Under the pieces are notes generated by a model. That model saw only the letters and a program-made list of their open reading frames with translations. It did no database searches and was not told where the DNA came from. From NCBI RefSeq assembly GCF_009932335.1, contig NZ_BLJF01000001.1, positions 3,472,001 through 3,536,000 on the forward strand: a stretch of 64,000 nt of DNA, read 5' to 3'. Below are positions 1 through 11,848 of this stretch, piece after piece. Each line of letters starts with the position of its first letter. Within the stretch, counting starts at the first letter, position 1. The DNA comes from Pseudomonas asiatica (GTDB taxonomy: Bacteria; Pseudomonadota; Gammaproteobacteria; Pseudomonadales; Pseudomonadaceae). The translations under genes were made by a program, and so were the position numbers.

Positions 1-2882
<2,882 letters not shown>

Positions 2883-2989
2883 GGGGCTTTTTAGTGATGC
2901 AGGTGGGCCTGCTTTTTCATGATCGGCATTCGAAGGATGCGCGATTGTCGCAGATTTGGGCCTGCTTTGCTGTCCAGGCTGGCGCTGCC

Positions 2990-3108
2990 CCTGTAGGAGC
3001 GGCCTTGTGTCGCGATGGGCTGCGGCAGCAGCCCCGGCAATTTGTGCTGGAGCGAAGATCCTGGGGCTGCTGCCGCAGCCCATCGCGACACAAGGCCGCT
3101 CCTACAGG
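2990..3108. repeat. Paired inverted palindromic repeat (REP-like)
   Basis: CTGTAGGAGCGGCCTTGTGT and its reverse complement flank a short loop, and the arms continue through GGGCTGCGGCAGCAGCCCC. This is one of two intergenic palindrome types in the window ('GTAGGAGCGGCC' type). It could fold as a long hairpin in any transcript crossing it. Confidence 0.85.
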
Positions 3109-3202
3109 GATCGCACGGCGGCGGAAAGTTTAGCAAGGGCTTATGTAAAGGTTGCCATTCACTGCTTTAATCAACCTTACGCCGCATGTGAGTATCAAAG
3201 GC

Positions 3203-3367
3203 ATGACTCCCGTCCAGCCCATCGCCCCACCGTCGTCCCGCCCTTCGCAAGCGAAGGCCCGGCGCCGTGCCGGTGAGAATCCGCTGGTCCACATCATCCT
3301 CGCCTTCTGGGCCCTGTGGCACTGCCGTCACGCACGCCCACCGGATTTCTCGCTCACGCCTTTGTGA
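3203..3367 (+). CDS. Possible small hypothetical protein
   Basis: A 54-codon open frame in the roughly 330-base gap before the glutamine-synthetase-like gene. The product is basic at the N-terminus and has one hydrophobic stretch (LVHIILAFWALWH), so it could be a single-pass membrane peptide. The AAAGG before the ATG sits only about one base away, which is poor for a ribosome site. No family is recognised. It may equally be untranslated leader of the next gene. Confidence 0.25.
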   Translation: MTPVQPIAPPSSRPSQAKARRRAGENPLVHIILAFWALWHCRHARPPDFSLTPL

Positions 3368-3452
3368 CCAAACCCGGCCGTCGTCTGGCCGCTTGACTCA
3401 GCCGGGCCGCCTGCATGCACGGTGGCCCGTGCGCCCCGTGAGCGAATCCATC

Positions 3453-4817
3453 ATGAACTTTGCACCTGTAGAGCACGCCAGCCGTTTTCTGGCCGACAAC
3501 CCCGATATCGAACTGTTCGAACTGTTCATCCTCGACGCCAATGGCGTGCCGCGCGGCAAGCTGCTGCACCGCGACGAACTGTTGGCCGTGTACCAGACCG
3601 GCCGGCCGCTGCCCAGCACCATTCTCGGCCTGACCCTGAACGGCGACGACGTGGAAAACTCCGGCCTGGTGTGGGACGTGGGCGATATCGACTGCCGCGC
3701 CTACCCGCTTGAAGGCAGCCTGGTGCGCCTGCCCTGGCGCCGGGTGCCGACCGCCGCGGTGCAGGTGAGCATGCACCCGAACGAGGGCCTGCCGGCCAGC
3801 ATCGCCGACCCGCGCCATGTGCTGCTGCGTACCATCGAGGCGTTGAAGGCCGACGGCTACCATCCGGTGATGGCCTGCGAGCTGGAGTTCTACCTGCTGG
3901 ACCAGCAACCTGATGCCCAGGGCCGCCCGCAACCGGCACTGGACAATGACGGCGGCCGCCCACGCACCACCCAGGTGTATGGCCTGCGCGAACTGGAGCA
4001 GATCGAGCCGTTCCTTGCCGACCTCTACGCCGCCTGCAAGGCCCAGGGCATCCCGGCGCGCACGGCGATTTCGGAATACGCCCCCGGCCAGGTGGAAATC
4101 ACCCTCGAGCACGGCGACGCTCTGCAGGCGATGGACCAGGCCGTGCGCTACAAGCGCCTGGTCAAAGGCATTGCCCATGCCCATGGCATGCAGGCCTGCT
4201 TCATGGCCAAGCCGTTCGCGCAACTGGCCGGCACCGGCATGCACATGCACCTGAGCCTGGCCGACAGCGCCGGCAACAACCTGTTCGCCAGTGAAGACAA
4301 AGCCGGTACCCCGCTGCTGCGCCAGGCCGTGGCAGGCATGCTGCGACACCTGCGCGACTCGCTGCTGCTGTTCTGCCCCAACGCCAACTCGTTCCGCCGC
4401 TTCCAGGCCAACAGCTATGCCCCGCTGGCGCCAACCTGGGGCGTCGACAACCGCACCGTGAGCCTGCGCATACCGGGCGGTCCGGCCAACAGCCGGCACG
4501 TGGAGCACCGCATCTGCGGCGCCGATGCCAACCCCTACCTGGCCGCTGCGGCGATCCTTGCCGCCAGCCACTGGGGCATTCGCCAACAGCTGGACCCGGG
4601 GGCACCGGTGGAAGGCAATGGCTATGCCCAGGCCACCGAACACCTGCCCACCGACTGGCTGACTGCCCTCGACGCCCTGCAGCATTCGAGCTGGGCTCGC
4701 GAAGCACTGGGCGAGGACTTCCTTGGCGTATACCTGAAGGTCAAGCGCCCCGAGTACCGCCAGTTCATGGCCGAAGTCAGTGAGCAGGACTGGCGCTGGT
4801 ACCTGCACCAGGCCTGA
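3453..4817 (+). CDS. puuA: Glutamine synthetase family protein, gamma-glutamylputrescine synthetase-like
   Basis: Predicted ATP-dependent ligase joining glutamate to an amine such as putrescine, in the cytoplasm. At 454 residues it has the usual class length. It shows the N-terminal beta-grasp region, the metal and glutamate-binding region with ELEFYL near residue 143, GTGMHMHLSL, and the SFRRFQANSYAP nucleotide-binding segment. ATG 3453 is chosen because the next residues match the family N-terminus; an in-frame GTG at 3438 would add five residues, and neither start has a strong ribosome site. The next gene starts 23 bases downstream and is a PuuB-type oxidase, which points to polyamine catabolism rather than ammonium assimilation. 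The exact amine is not resolved. Confidence 0.82.
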   Translation: MNFAPVEHASRFLADNPDIELFELFILDANGVPRGKLLHRDELLAVYQTGRPLPSTILGLTLNGDDVENSGLVWDVGDIDCRAYPLEGSLVRLPWRRVPTAAVQVSMHPNEGLPASIADPRHVLLRTIEALKADGYHPVMACELEFYLLDQQPDAQGRPQPALDNDGGRPRTTQVYGLRELEQIEPFLADLYAACKAQGIPARTAISEYAPGQVEITLEHGDALQAMDQAVRYKRLVKGIAHAHGMQACFMAKPFAQLAGTGMHMHLSLADSAGNNLFASEDKAGTPLLRQAVAGMLRHLRDSLLLFCPNANSFRRFQANSYAPLAPTWGVDNRTVSLRIPGGPANSRHVEHRICGADANPYLAAAAILAASHWGIRQQLDPGAPVEGNGYAQATEHLPTDWLTALDALQHSSWAREALGEDFLGVYLKVKRPEYRQFMAEVSEQDWRWYLHQA

Positions 4818-4840
4818 TCCCCGGATAACAAGGAACACCC

Positions 4841-6148
4841 ATGAATGCAGCATTGAACAAAGGGCCGGCGCAACGCGCGCCGTCCTACTACAGCGCCACC
4901 CTCAACGACCACACCGAGTACCCGCAGCTCAAGGGCACGGTACAGGTGGATGTGGCGATCATCGGCGGCGGCTTCACCGGCGTGGCCACGGCGGTGGAGC
5001 TGGCCGAGCGTGGCCTGAAGGTGGCCATCGTCGAAACCAACCGCATCGGCTGGGGTGCCAGCGGGCGCAACGGCGGCCAGGTCACCGGCAGCCTGTCGGG
5101 CGACGAAGCCATGCGCTCGCAGATGCGCAACCGCCTCGGTACCGAGGTCGATGACTTCATCTGGCACTTGCGCTGGCGCGGGCACCAGGTGATCGAGCAG
5201 CGCGTGGCACGCTACAACATCGACTGCGACCTCAAGCGCGGCCACCTGCACGCGGCCATGAAGCCCTCGCACATGGACGAGCTGCGCGCATTCGAAGCCG
5301 AGGCCCGGCGGCGCGGCATGGGCGAGCAGGTACAACTGCTGGACCGCGATGGCGTGGCCGAGCACCTGCAAAGCCCGCTGTACCTGGGCGCGCTGAAAAA
5401 CCTGCGCAACCTGCACCTGCACCCGCTCAACCTGTGCCTGGGCGAGGCCCGTGCTGCCCATGGCCTGGGGGCGCTGATTTTCGAAAACTCCGAAGTGCTG
5501 GACATCGTCCACGGCCCGCGCCCGGCGGTAGTCACCGCCCACGGGCGGGTCGAGGCGCGCCAGGTGATGCTGGCCGGCGATGTGTACCACAAACTGGAAA
5601 AGCGCCAGCTCAAGGGCAAGATCTTCCCGGCCATGGGCGGCATCGTCACCACCGCACCGCTGGGGGAGCTGGCCGAACAGATCAACCCGCAGGACCTGGC
5701 GGTATACGACTGCCGCTTCGTGCTCGATTACTACCGCCTGACCGCCGACAAGCGCCTGCTGTTCGGCGGTGGCGCCAACTATTCCGGCCGTGATTCACGG
5801 GATATCGAAGGCGAACTGCGCCCGTGCATCGAGCGCACCTTCCCGGCGTTGAAAGGCGTGCCGATCGAGTTCCAGTGGAGCTGCGCCATGGGCATCGTGG
5901 TCAACCGCATCCCGCAGCTGGGCAAGCTGTCGGACAACGTTTGGTATTGCCAGGGTTATTCGGGGCACGGCATTGCCACCAGCCACATTATGGGCGAGAT
6001 CATGGCCGAGGCGTTGACCGGGACGCTGGAGAAGTTCGACACCTTCGCCCAGTGCAAGCATGTGCGGGTGCCGATGGGGGATTTGCTGGGCAATCCGCTG
6101 CTGGCGGCGGGGATGTGGTACTACCAGATGCTGGAGAAACTGCGCTGA
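4841..6148 (+). CDS. puuB: FAD-dependent oxidoreductase, gamma-glutamylputrescine oxidase-like
   Basis: DadA/glycine-oxidase-type flavoenzyme of 435 residues. It has the dinucleotide-binding GGGFTGVATAVELAERG at about residues 43-59, then GASGRNGGQ, and a C-terminal GYSGHG flavin-contact segment typical of the family. The blocks LDYYRLTADKRLLFGGG and PQLGKL resemble E. coli PuuB closely. It probably oxidises the gamma-glutamyl-polyamine made by the upstream ligase, giving an aldehyde, ammonia and hydrogen peroxide. AAGGAA lies about six bases before the ATG. It is probably co-transcribed with the gene 23 bases upstream. The 3' side ends in a long palindrome. Confidence 0.85.
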   Translation: MNAALNKGPAQRAPSYYSATLNDHTEYPQLKGTVQVDVAIIGGGFTGVATAVELAERGLKVAIVETNRIGWGASGRNGGQVTGSLSGDEAMRSQMRNRLGTEVDDFIWHLRWRGHQVIEQRVARYNIDCDLKRGHLHAAMKPSHMDELRAFEAEARRRGMGEQVQLLDRDGVAEHLQSPLYLGALKNLRNLHLHPLNLCLGEARAAHGLGALIFENSEVLDIVHGPRPAVVTAHGRVEARQVMLAGDVYHKLEKRQLKGKIFPAMGGIVTTAPLGELAEQINPQDLAVYDCRFVLDYYRLTADKRLLFGGGANYSGRDSRDIEGELRPCIERTFPALKGVPIEFQWSCAMGIVVNRIPQLGKLSDNVWYCQGYSGHGIATSHIMGEIMAEALTGTLEKFDTFAQCKHVRVPMGDLLGNPLLAAGMWYYQMLEKLR

Positions 6149-6168
6149 ACCTGAGGCCTGCGCAACCT

Positions 6169-6287
6169 CTGTAGGAGCGGCCTCGTGTCGCGATCGGGCC
6201 GCGAAGCGGCCCCAGCAATTTCAGCATCACGGCTGAAAACCTGGGGCCGCTTCGCGACCCGATCGCGACACAAGGCCGCTCCTACAC
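6169..6287. repeat. Paired inverted palindromic repeat (REP-like)
   Basis: GTAGGAGCGGCCTCGTGTCG and its near-perfect reverse complement, with inner arms GGGCCGCGAAGCGGCCCC / GGGGCCGCTTCGCGACCC. It lies between the convergent puuB-like gene and fadD1, where a folded transcript could act as a bidirectional barrier or terminator. Confidence 0.85.
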
Positions 6288-6306
6288 AGACCGCGCTGGC
6301 TGGGCG

Positions 6307-8004
6307 TCAGGCGATCTTCTTCAAGCCCTGTTTCTTCAGCTCTTCATCGCGCAGTTCGCGGCGCAGGATCTTGCCAACGTTGGTGGTCGGCAGCGCGTCG
6401 CGGAACTCGATCTGGCGCGGGACCTTGTAGCCGGTGACGTTGGCGCGCATGTGCTCCATCACCTGTTCCTTGGTCAGGGTCATGCCCGGCTTGACCACGA
6501 TGAACACCTTGATCACTTCACCGGACTTCTCGTCCGGCACGCCGATGGCCGCGCACTGCAGCACGCCCGGCAGGGCCGCCAGCACATCTTCCAGCTCGTT
6601 GGGGTAAACGTTGAAGCCCGAGACCAGGATCATGTCCTTCTTGCGGTCGACGATGCGCATGTAACCATCTGGCTGGATCACGGCGATGTCGCCGGTCTTC
6701 AGCCAGCCATCGCTGTCGAGAATCTCGGCAGTGGCCTCCTCACGCTGCCAGTAGCCCTTCATCACCTGCGGGCCCTTGACGCACAACTCGCCCACCTCGC
6801 CCAGCGGCAGCTCGTTGCCGTTGTCGTCGATGACCTTGCACAGGGTGGACGGCACCGGAATACCGATGGTGCCGACCTGGTTGGCCTCCGCCGGGTTCAC
6901 CGCAGCCACCGGGCTGGTCTCGGTCATGCCATAGCCTTCGCAGATGGCGCAGCCGGTCACGGCCTTCCAGCGCTCGGCCACGCTCAGTTGCAGGGCCATG
7001 CCACCGGAGAGGGTGATCTTCAGCGCCGAGAAGTCCAGGGCACGGAACGCCTCGTTGTTGCACAAGGCAACGAACAGAGTGTTGAGGCCGACGAAGCCGC
7101 TGAACTTCCACTTGCCCAGTTCCTTGACCATGGCTGGCAGGTCACGCGGGTTGCTGATCAGCACGTTGTGGTTGCCGATCAGCATCATTGCCATGCAATG
7201 GAAGGTAAAGGCGTAGATGTGGTACAGCGGCAGCGGGGTGATGAGGATTTCGCAGCCTTCGTGCAGGTTGGAGCCCATCAGCGCCCGGCACTGCAGCATG
7301 TTGGCCACAAGGTTGCGGTGGGTAAGCATCGCGCCCTTGGCCACGCCGGTGGTGCCACCGGTGTACTGCAGCACCGCCACGTCGTTGGCCTGCGGGTTGG
7401 CCTCGGTCACCGGCTGGCCCTTGCCCTGCGCCAGAGCGTCGTTGAAGCGTACGGCACGCGGCAGGTTGTAGGCCGGCACCATCTTCTTCACGTACTTGAT
7501 CACGCTGTTGATCAGCAGGCGCTTGAGCGGCGGCAGCAGGTCGGCCACTTCGGTGACGATGACGTGCCTGACCTGGGTCTTGGGCACCACCTTCTCGGCC
7601 AGGTGGGCCATGTTGGCCAGGCACACCAGGGCCTTGGCGCCGGAGTCGTTGAACTGGTGTTCCATTTCCCGTGCGGTGTACAGCGGGTTGGTGTTGACCA
7701 CGATCAGCCCGGCACGCATGGCACCGAATACCGCCACCGGGTATTGCAGTACGTTAGGCAGCTGCACTGCAATGCGGTCACCCGGCTTGAGGTCGGTATG
7801 CTGCTGCAACCAGGCGGCAAACGCCCCCGACAGCGCATACAGCTCGCCATAAGTGATAGTCTTGCCCAGGTTGCTAAAGGCCGGTTTGTCGGCAAAGCGT
7901 TGGCAGGATTGCTTGAGTACCGCCTGGATATTGGGGAATTCGTCAGGATTGATTTCCGCCGTAATCCCGGCTGGGTACTTATCCTTCCAAAAATGTTCGA
8001 TCAT
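6307..8004 (-). CDS. fadD: Long-chain fatty acid CoA ligase FadD1
   Basis: Acyl-CoA synthetase of 565 residues that activates fatty acids with ATP and CoA at the inner membrane for beta-oxidation. The ATP/AMP motif YTGGTTGVAKGA is near residue 215, followed by GYGMTETSP near 360, TGDIA, the hinge DRKKDM, and a C-terminal lysine in TNVGKILRRELR. The ATG at 8004 is preceded by AAGGAG at good spacing; a longer open frame to 8043 lacks this. It follows a close paralogue in the same direction across a 360-base gap, matching the fadD2-fadD1 arrangement of P. putida and P. aeruginosa. Confidence 0.95.
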   Translation of the reverse strand: MIEHFWKDKYPAGITAEINPDEFPNIQAVLKQSCQRFADKPAFSNLGKTITYGELYALSGAFAAWLQQHTDLKPGDRIAVQLPNVLQYPVAVFGAMRAGLIVVNTNPLYTAREMEHQFNDSGAKALVCLANMAHLAEKVVPKTQVRHVIVTEVADLLPPLKRLLINSVIKYVKKMVPAYNLPRAVRFNDALAQGKGQPVTEANPQANDVAVLQYTGGTTGVAKGAMLTHRNLVANMLQCRALMGSNLHEGCEILITPLPLYHIYAFTFHCMAMMLIGNHNVLISNPRDLPAMVKELGKWKFSGFVGLNTLFVALCNNEAFRALDFSALKITLSGGMALQLSVAERWKAVTGCAICEGYGMTETSPVAAVNPAEANQVGTIGIPVPSTLCKVIDDNGNELPLGEVGELCVKGPQVMKGYWQREEATAEILDSDGWLKTGDIAVIQPDGYMRIVDRKKDMILVSGFNVYPNELEDVLAALPGVLQCAAIGVPDEKSGEVIKVFIVVKPGMTLTKEQVMEHMRANVTGYKVPRQIEFRDALPTTNVGKILRRELRDEELKKQGLKKIA

Positions 8005-8364
8005 GGAAGCCCACTCCTTCAGCAACAGCGAAGTTCGATTCACGCGTCGATGCGCTTATTATTGATATGAGATGACGGCTCGTTGCAAACCGGATCATCT
8101 GAAAGCGGGCCGAGAGTAACAGCTTTGCCTGGGGTCGCCTAGAGGCCAAAACAGGCCTCACGGTCACAAAAATGACTCAATGAACAATACAGGTCACTTT
8201 TAGAGTAATTATCCAAAATGTCGCAGATCGTGCTGTAAACAGCCTGCTAGAGCGGTTTGAAAGCATTCGCGGGTGAACCCGTTCCCACACAGGTACTGCA
8301 CAGGCCTTGAGAACTGCAAGCCCCCTGTGGGAGCGGGTTCACCCGCGAAGAATCCAACTCGGCC
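8005..8364. other. Intergenic region between fadD2 and fadD1
   Basis: About 360 bases with no supported gene. It holds the fadD1 ribosome site and presumably its promoter, and a palindromic element at 8266-8351. I looked for a PsrA-type operator (CAAAC-N-GTTTG) and found only half-like sites (GCAAACC near 8090, GGTTTGAAA near 8254), so none is claimed. Confidence 0.5.
8266..8351. repeat. Paired palindromic repeat, 'CCTGTGGGAGCGGG' type
   Basis: TTCGCGGGTGAACCCGTTCC and its inverted copy GGGAGCGGGTTCACCCGCGA flank a short non-conserved loop. This is the second intergenic palindrome type of the window. Confidence 0.85.
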
Positions 8365-10053
8365 TCAAGCGATATCCCGCAGCTCCCGCCGCAGGATCTT
8401 GCCCACTGGCGTCATCGGCAACGACTCGCGCAGCACGATGTGCTTGGGTACCTTGTAGCCGGTGAAGTTGGCCTTGCAGTAGGCCTTCAGCTCATCCACG
8501 CTCAGCCCGCCCTCGCGCGGCACCACGAACAGCTTCACCGCCTCGCCGGAGCGCTCGTCCGGCACGCCGATGGCCGCGCAGTTGGCAACCTTGGGATGGC
8601 CCATCACCACATCCTCGATCTCGTTGGGGTACACGTTGAAACCCGAGACGATGATCATGTCCTTCTTGCGGTCGACGATGCGGGTGAAGCCGTCCGGGTC
8701 GATCACCGCGATGTCGCCGGTCTTGAACCAGCCTTCCGCATCCAGGGCCTGGGCCGTGGCCTCGGGCTGCTGCCAGTAGCCTTTCATCACCTGCGGGCCC
8801 TTGATGCACAGCTCGCCCCGCTCGCCCAGCGGCAACTCGTTGCCGTCATCGTCGATCACCTTGAAGGCGGTGCCGGCCACCGGGATGCCCACCGTGCCCA
8901 GGCGCGCCAGCTGGCCATAGGGGTTGGTGCTGGCCACTGGCGAGGTTTCGGTCAGGCCGTAGCCTTCGACGATGCGGCAACCGGTAAGCGCCTCCCAGCG
9001 CTCGGCCGTGGCCTTGACCAGCGCGGTGCCGCCGGAGTTGGTGACCTTCAGCGCCGAAAAGTCGAGCTGGCGGAAGCCCGGGTGGTCCATCAGTGCGACG
9101 AACAGCGTGTTCAGGCCCAGCAAGGCGGAGAAACGCCATTTGCCCAGCTCCTTGATGAAGCCGGAAATATCCCGCGGGTTGGTGATCAGCACGTTGTGGT
9201 TGCCGGTGACCATCATGCACATGCAGTTCGCGGTAAAGGCATAGATGTGGTACAGCGGCAGCGGCGCGATCATCACTTCCTGGCCGTCCTTGATCAGCTT
9301 CTGCCCGTCCGGCCCGTGCTGCGAGAAGCAGGCCAGCACCTGCAGCATGTTGGCCACCAGGTTGCCGTGGGTGAGCATGGCGCCCTTGGCCAGCCCGGTG
9401 GTGCCACCGGTGTATTGCAGCACCGCAGTATCGTCCAGGCTGAGCGGCACCGGCTTGTGCGACAGCTCGCGGCCCTGGCGCAACACCTGCTTGAACGACA
9501 CCGCCTGGGGCAGCTGATAGGCCGGGACCATCTTTTTCACCTTGTCGACCACGGTGTTGACCAGCCAGCCCTTGGCGGTGGGCAGCATGTCGCCCATCCT
9601 GGCCTCGATCAGGTACTCGATGCCGGTATCGGGCAACACCTCCTGCACGCGCTTGCCGAACATGTTCAGGTACACCAGCGCACGCGCGCCGCTGTCCTTG
9701 AACTGGTGGCGCATCTCGCGCTCGGTGTACAGCGGGTTGGTGTTGACCACGATCAGGCCTGCGCGCAGGGCACCGAACACAGCGATGGGGTATTGCAGCA
9801 CGTTGGGCATCTGCACCGCGATGCGGTCGCCCGGCTTGAGGTCGGTGTGCTGCTGCAACCAGGCGGCGAAGGCCGCCGAGTGGCGCTCCAGCTCCGCGTA
9901 GGTCAGGGTCACGCCCAGGTTGCTGAAGGCCGGGCGGTCGGCGAAACGTTTGCAGGAGCGCTCGAACACCTCGACGACCGAGGTGTAGGCATTGATATCG
10001 ATGGTGGAAGGCACGCCCGCCGGGCGCTTGTCATTCCAGAAGTCGGCTTGCAT
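8365..10053 (-). CDS. fadD: Long-chain fatty acid CoA ligase FadD2
   Basis: Second acyl-CoA synthetase, 562 residues, colinear with FadD1 throughout. It has YTGGTTGLAKGA near residue 210, GYGLTETSP, TGDIA, DRKKDM and TPVGKILRRELRDI at the C-terminus. Its ATG at 10053 follows GAGGAAC. It begins MQADFWNDKRPAG, an N-terminus shared with pseudomonad FadD proteins. In Pseudomonas the two paralogues are known to differ in chain-length preference and induction; which fraction each handles here cannot be read from sequence. It is divergent from the alpha/beta hydrolase gene, with a 219-base shared promoter region. Confidence 0.95.
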   Translation of the reverse strand: MQADFWNDKRPAGVPSTIDINAYTSVVEVFERSCKRFADRPAFSNLGVTLTYAELERHSAAFAAWLQQHTDLKPGDRIAVQMPNVLQYPIAVFGALRAGLIVVNTNPLYTEREMRHQFKDSGARALVYLNMFGKRVQEVLPDTGIEYLIEARMGDMLPTAKGWLVNTVVDKVKKMVPAYQLPQAVSFKQVLRQGRELSHKPVPLSLDDTAVLQYTGGTTGLAKGAMLTHGNLVANMLQVLACFSQHGPDGQKLIKDGQEVMIAPLPLYHIYAFTANCMCMMVTGNHNVLITNPRDISGFIKELGKWRFSALLGLNTLFVALMDHPGFRQLDFSALKVTNSGGTALVKATAERWEALTGCRIVEGYGLTETSPVASTNPYGQLARLGTVGIPVAGTAFKVIDDDGNELPLGERGELCIKGPQVMKGYWQQPEATAQALDAEGWFKTGDIAVIDPDGFTRIVDRKKDMIIVSGFNVYPNEIEDVVMGHPKVANCAAIGVPDERSGEAVKLFVVPREGGLSVDELKAYCKANFTGYKVPKHIVLRESLPMTPVGKILRRELRDIA

Positions 10054-10272
10054 TTATTATTGTTCCTCTGCCTGGACCTGCTGTAAGTCCTGTAGTCCTT
10101 TCACCTGCCCGCTCGAAAGCGAAAAGGCGTTGATCCGACGTTAGCAGGTAAGCCCAAGGCGGCATATACGCCAAGTGCCGCCATTAACATTGTGAATCTT
10201 ATTTGTGCCCTTCCTGCAATCCGGTCGGTTGTGCATACACTGTTCGGGTACCTGTGCGCACAAGGACCCGCC

Positions 10273-11217
10273 ATGCCTCACGACGCCTTCTGGCTGCCCG
10301 CCAGCGAGCACTGCAGCCTGTACGTGCACCAATGGTTGCCGGCCACACCGGTAAAAGCCGTGGTGTTGCTGGCCCATGGCATGGCCGAGCATGCCGGGCG
10401 CTACCAGCACCTGGGCCATGCCTTGAGCGAGGCCGGCTTCGCCCTGTTCGCCGCCGACCAGCGCGGCCATGGGCGCACCGCCGAACTGGGCAACCTCGGC
10501 CTGTTCGCCCGCCATCATGGCTGGAATGCCGTGGTCAACGATCTCGGGCTGCTGGCCCAGCACATCGGCCAGCAATACCCGTGCACGCCGCTGTTCCTGT
10601 TCGGCCACAGCATGGGCAGCTACATCGCCCAGGCCTACCTGCTGCACCACAGTGGCAGCCTGCATGGGGCGATCCTCAGCGGCTCCAACTACCAGCCGGC
10701 GGCGCTGTACCACGTGGCGCGGCTGATTGCCCGGCTGGAAGCCTGGCGCCAGGGGCCGCTGGGCAAGAGTGCACTGATCGAGTGGTTGTCGTTCGGCTCG
10801 TTCAACAAGGCCTTCAAGCCCAACCGCACGGCGTTCGACTGGCTCAGCCGCGACCCGGCGCAGGTCGACCTGTACGTCAACGACCCGCTTTGCGGCTTTC
10901 GCTGCAGCAACCAGCTGTGGCTTGACCTGCTGCAAGGCTTGGCGCAGATCAGCCAGCCGAGTAACCTCGCGCAGATCGATCCGAACCTGCCGCTGCTGGT
11001 GATCGGTGGTGAATGTGATCCGGTCAGTGCCGGCAAGCGTCTCACCCACCTGGCCGACGCCCTGCGCGCGACCGGCAATCGACATGTACAGCTGCGCGTC
11101 TATCCTGAGGCGCGGCACGAAGTACTCAACGAAACCAACCGTGACGAGGTCACCGCCGATATTCTCGGCTGGCTTGAACAGGCGCTGGCTCTTGGCCGCC
11201 CTGTGCGCAGTGAATGA
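10273..11217 (+). CDS. Alpha/beta hydrolase, monoacylglycerol lipase-like
   Basis: Serine hydrolase of 314 residues. The oxyanion-side LLAHGMAEHAGRY is near residue 35, the nucleophile elbow GHSMG near residue 113, the acid is probably Asp in GGECDPVS, and the His is in EARHEVLNE. The arrangement fits the Serine aminopeptidase S33 / monoacylglycerol lipase class (lysophospholipase or 2-monoglyceride hydrolysis). AAGGA stands before ATG 10273. It lies 34 bases upstream of the PhaJ-type hydratase gene and divergent from fadD2, so it may supply fatty acids to the ligases; this link is inferred from position. Confidence 0.83.
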   Translation: MPHDAFWLPASEHCSLYVHQWLPATPVKAVVLLAHGMAEHAGRYQHLGHALSEAGFALFAADQRGHGRTAELGNLGLFARHHGWNAVVNDLGLLAQHIGQQYPCTPLFLFGHSMGSYIAQAYLLHHSGSLHGAILSGSNYQPAALYHVARLIARLEAWRQGPLGKSALIEWLSFGSFNKAFKPNRTAFDWLSRDPAQVDLYVNDPLCGFRCSNQLWLDLLQGLAQISQPSNLAQIDPNLPLLVIGGECDPVSAGKRLTHLADALRATGNRHVQLRVYPEARHEVLNETNRDEVTADILGWLEQALALGRPVRSE

Positions 11218-11251
11218 CAGCCGCCCTCGCCTACCGCTTAAGGAAGCCCCG

Positions 11252-11722
11252 ATGTCCCAGGTCACCAACACGCCTTACGAAGCCCTCGAAGTCGGCCAGA
11301 AGGCCGAGTACAAGAAGTCCGTCGAAGAACGCGACATCCAGTTGTTCGCCGCGATGTCCGGTGACCACAACCCGGTACACCTGGACGCCGAGTTCGCTGC
11401 CAAGAGCATGTTCCGCGAGCGCATTGCCCACGGCATGTTCAGCGGCGCGCTGATCAGTGCTGCAGTGGCCTGCACCTTGCCTGGCCCTGGCACCATCTAC
11501 CTGGGCCAGCAGATGAGCTTCCAGAAGCCGGTGAAAATTGGCGATACCCTGACCGTGCGCCTGGAAATCCTGGAGAAGCTGCCTAAGTTCAAGGTGCGCA
11601 TCGCCACCAATGTGTACAACCAGAATGATGAGCTGGTGGTCCAGGGCGAGGCCGAGATCCTCGCACCGCGCAAGCAGCAGACCGTCGAGCTGGTGTCGCC
11701 GCCGAATTTTGTGGCTAGCTGA
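11252..11722 (+). CDS. phaJ: (R)-specific enoyl-CoA hydratase, MaoC/PhaJ type
   Basis: Hot-dog-fold hydratase of 156 residues. It hydrates trans-2-enoyl-CoA to (R)-3-hydroxyacyl-CoA, which diverts beta-oxidation intermediates to polyhydroxyalkanoate synthesis. The catalytic Asp/His pair lies in SGDHNPVHLD (about residues 36-45), and RIAHGM and GPGTIYLGQ are also present. The N-terminus (MSQV.N.PY..LEVGQKAEY) and length match P. aeruginosa PhaJ1 as I recall it. AAGGAA lies upstream of the ATG. It probably forms an operon with the hydrolase 34 bases upstream. Confidence 0.88.
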   Translation: MSQVTNTPYEALEVGQKAEYKKSVEERDIQLFAAMSGDHNPVHLDAEFAAKSMFRERIAHGMFSGALISAAVACTLPGPGTIYLGQQMSFQKPVKIGDTLTVRLEILEKLPKFKVRIATNVYNQNDELVVQGEAEILAPRKQQTVELVSPPNFVAS

Positions 11723-11744
11723 AGATTGATGCAGGCAGTACCGG

Positions 11745-11835
11745 CCCTTTCGCGGGTAAACCCGCTCCCACATGGACCTCACAGCATCAAGCCGTGACGC
11801 AATCCTGTGGGAGCGGGTTTACCCGCGAAGAGGCC
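11745..11835. repeat. Paired palindromic repeat, 'CCTGTGGGAGCGGG' type
   Basis: TTTCGCGGGTAAACCCGCTC with its inverted copy GGGAGCGGGTTTACCCGCGA. It sits between the convergent phaJ and ECF sigma genes, within 30 bases of both stop codons. Confidence 0.85.
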
Positions 11836-11848
11836 AGTGCAGCCAACA

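Noticed and set aside
8050..8260. PsrA operator upstream of fadD1
   Set aside because: Only unpaired half-like sites were seen.
8266..8351. Repeats suggestive of a CRISPR array
   Set aside because: Only inverted pairs without regularly spaced direct repeats or cas genes.
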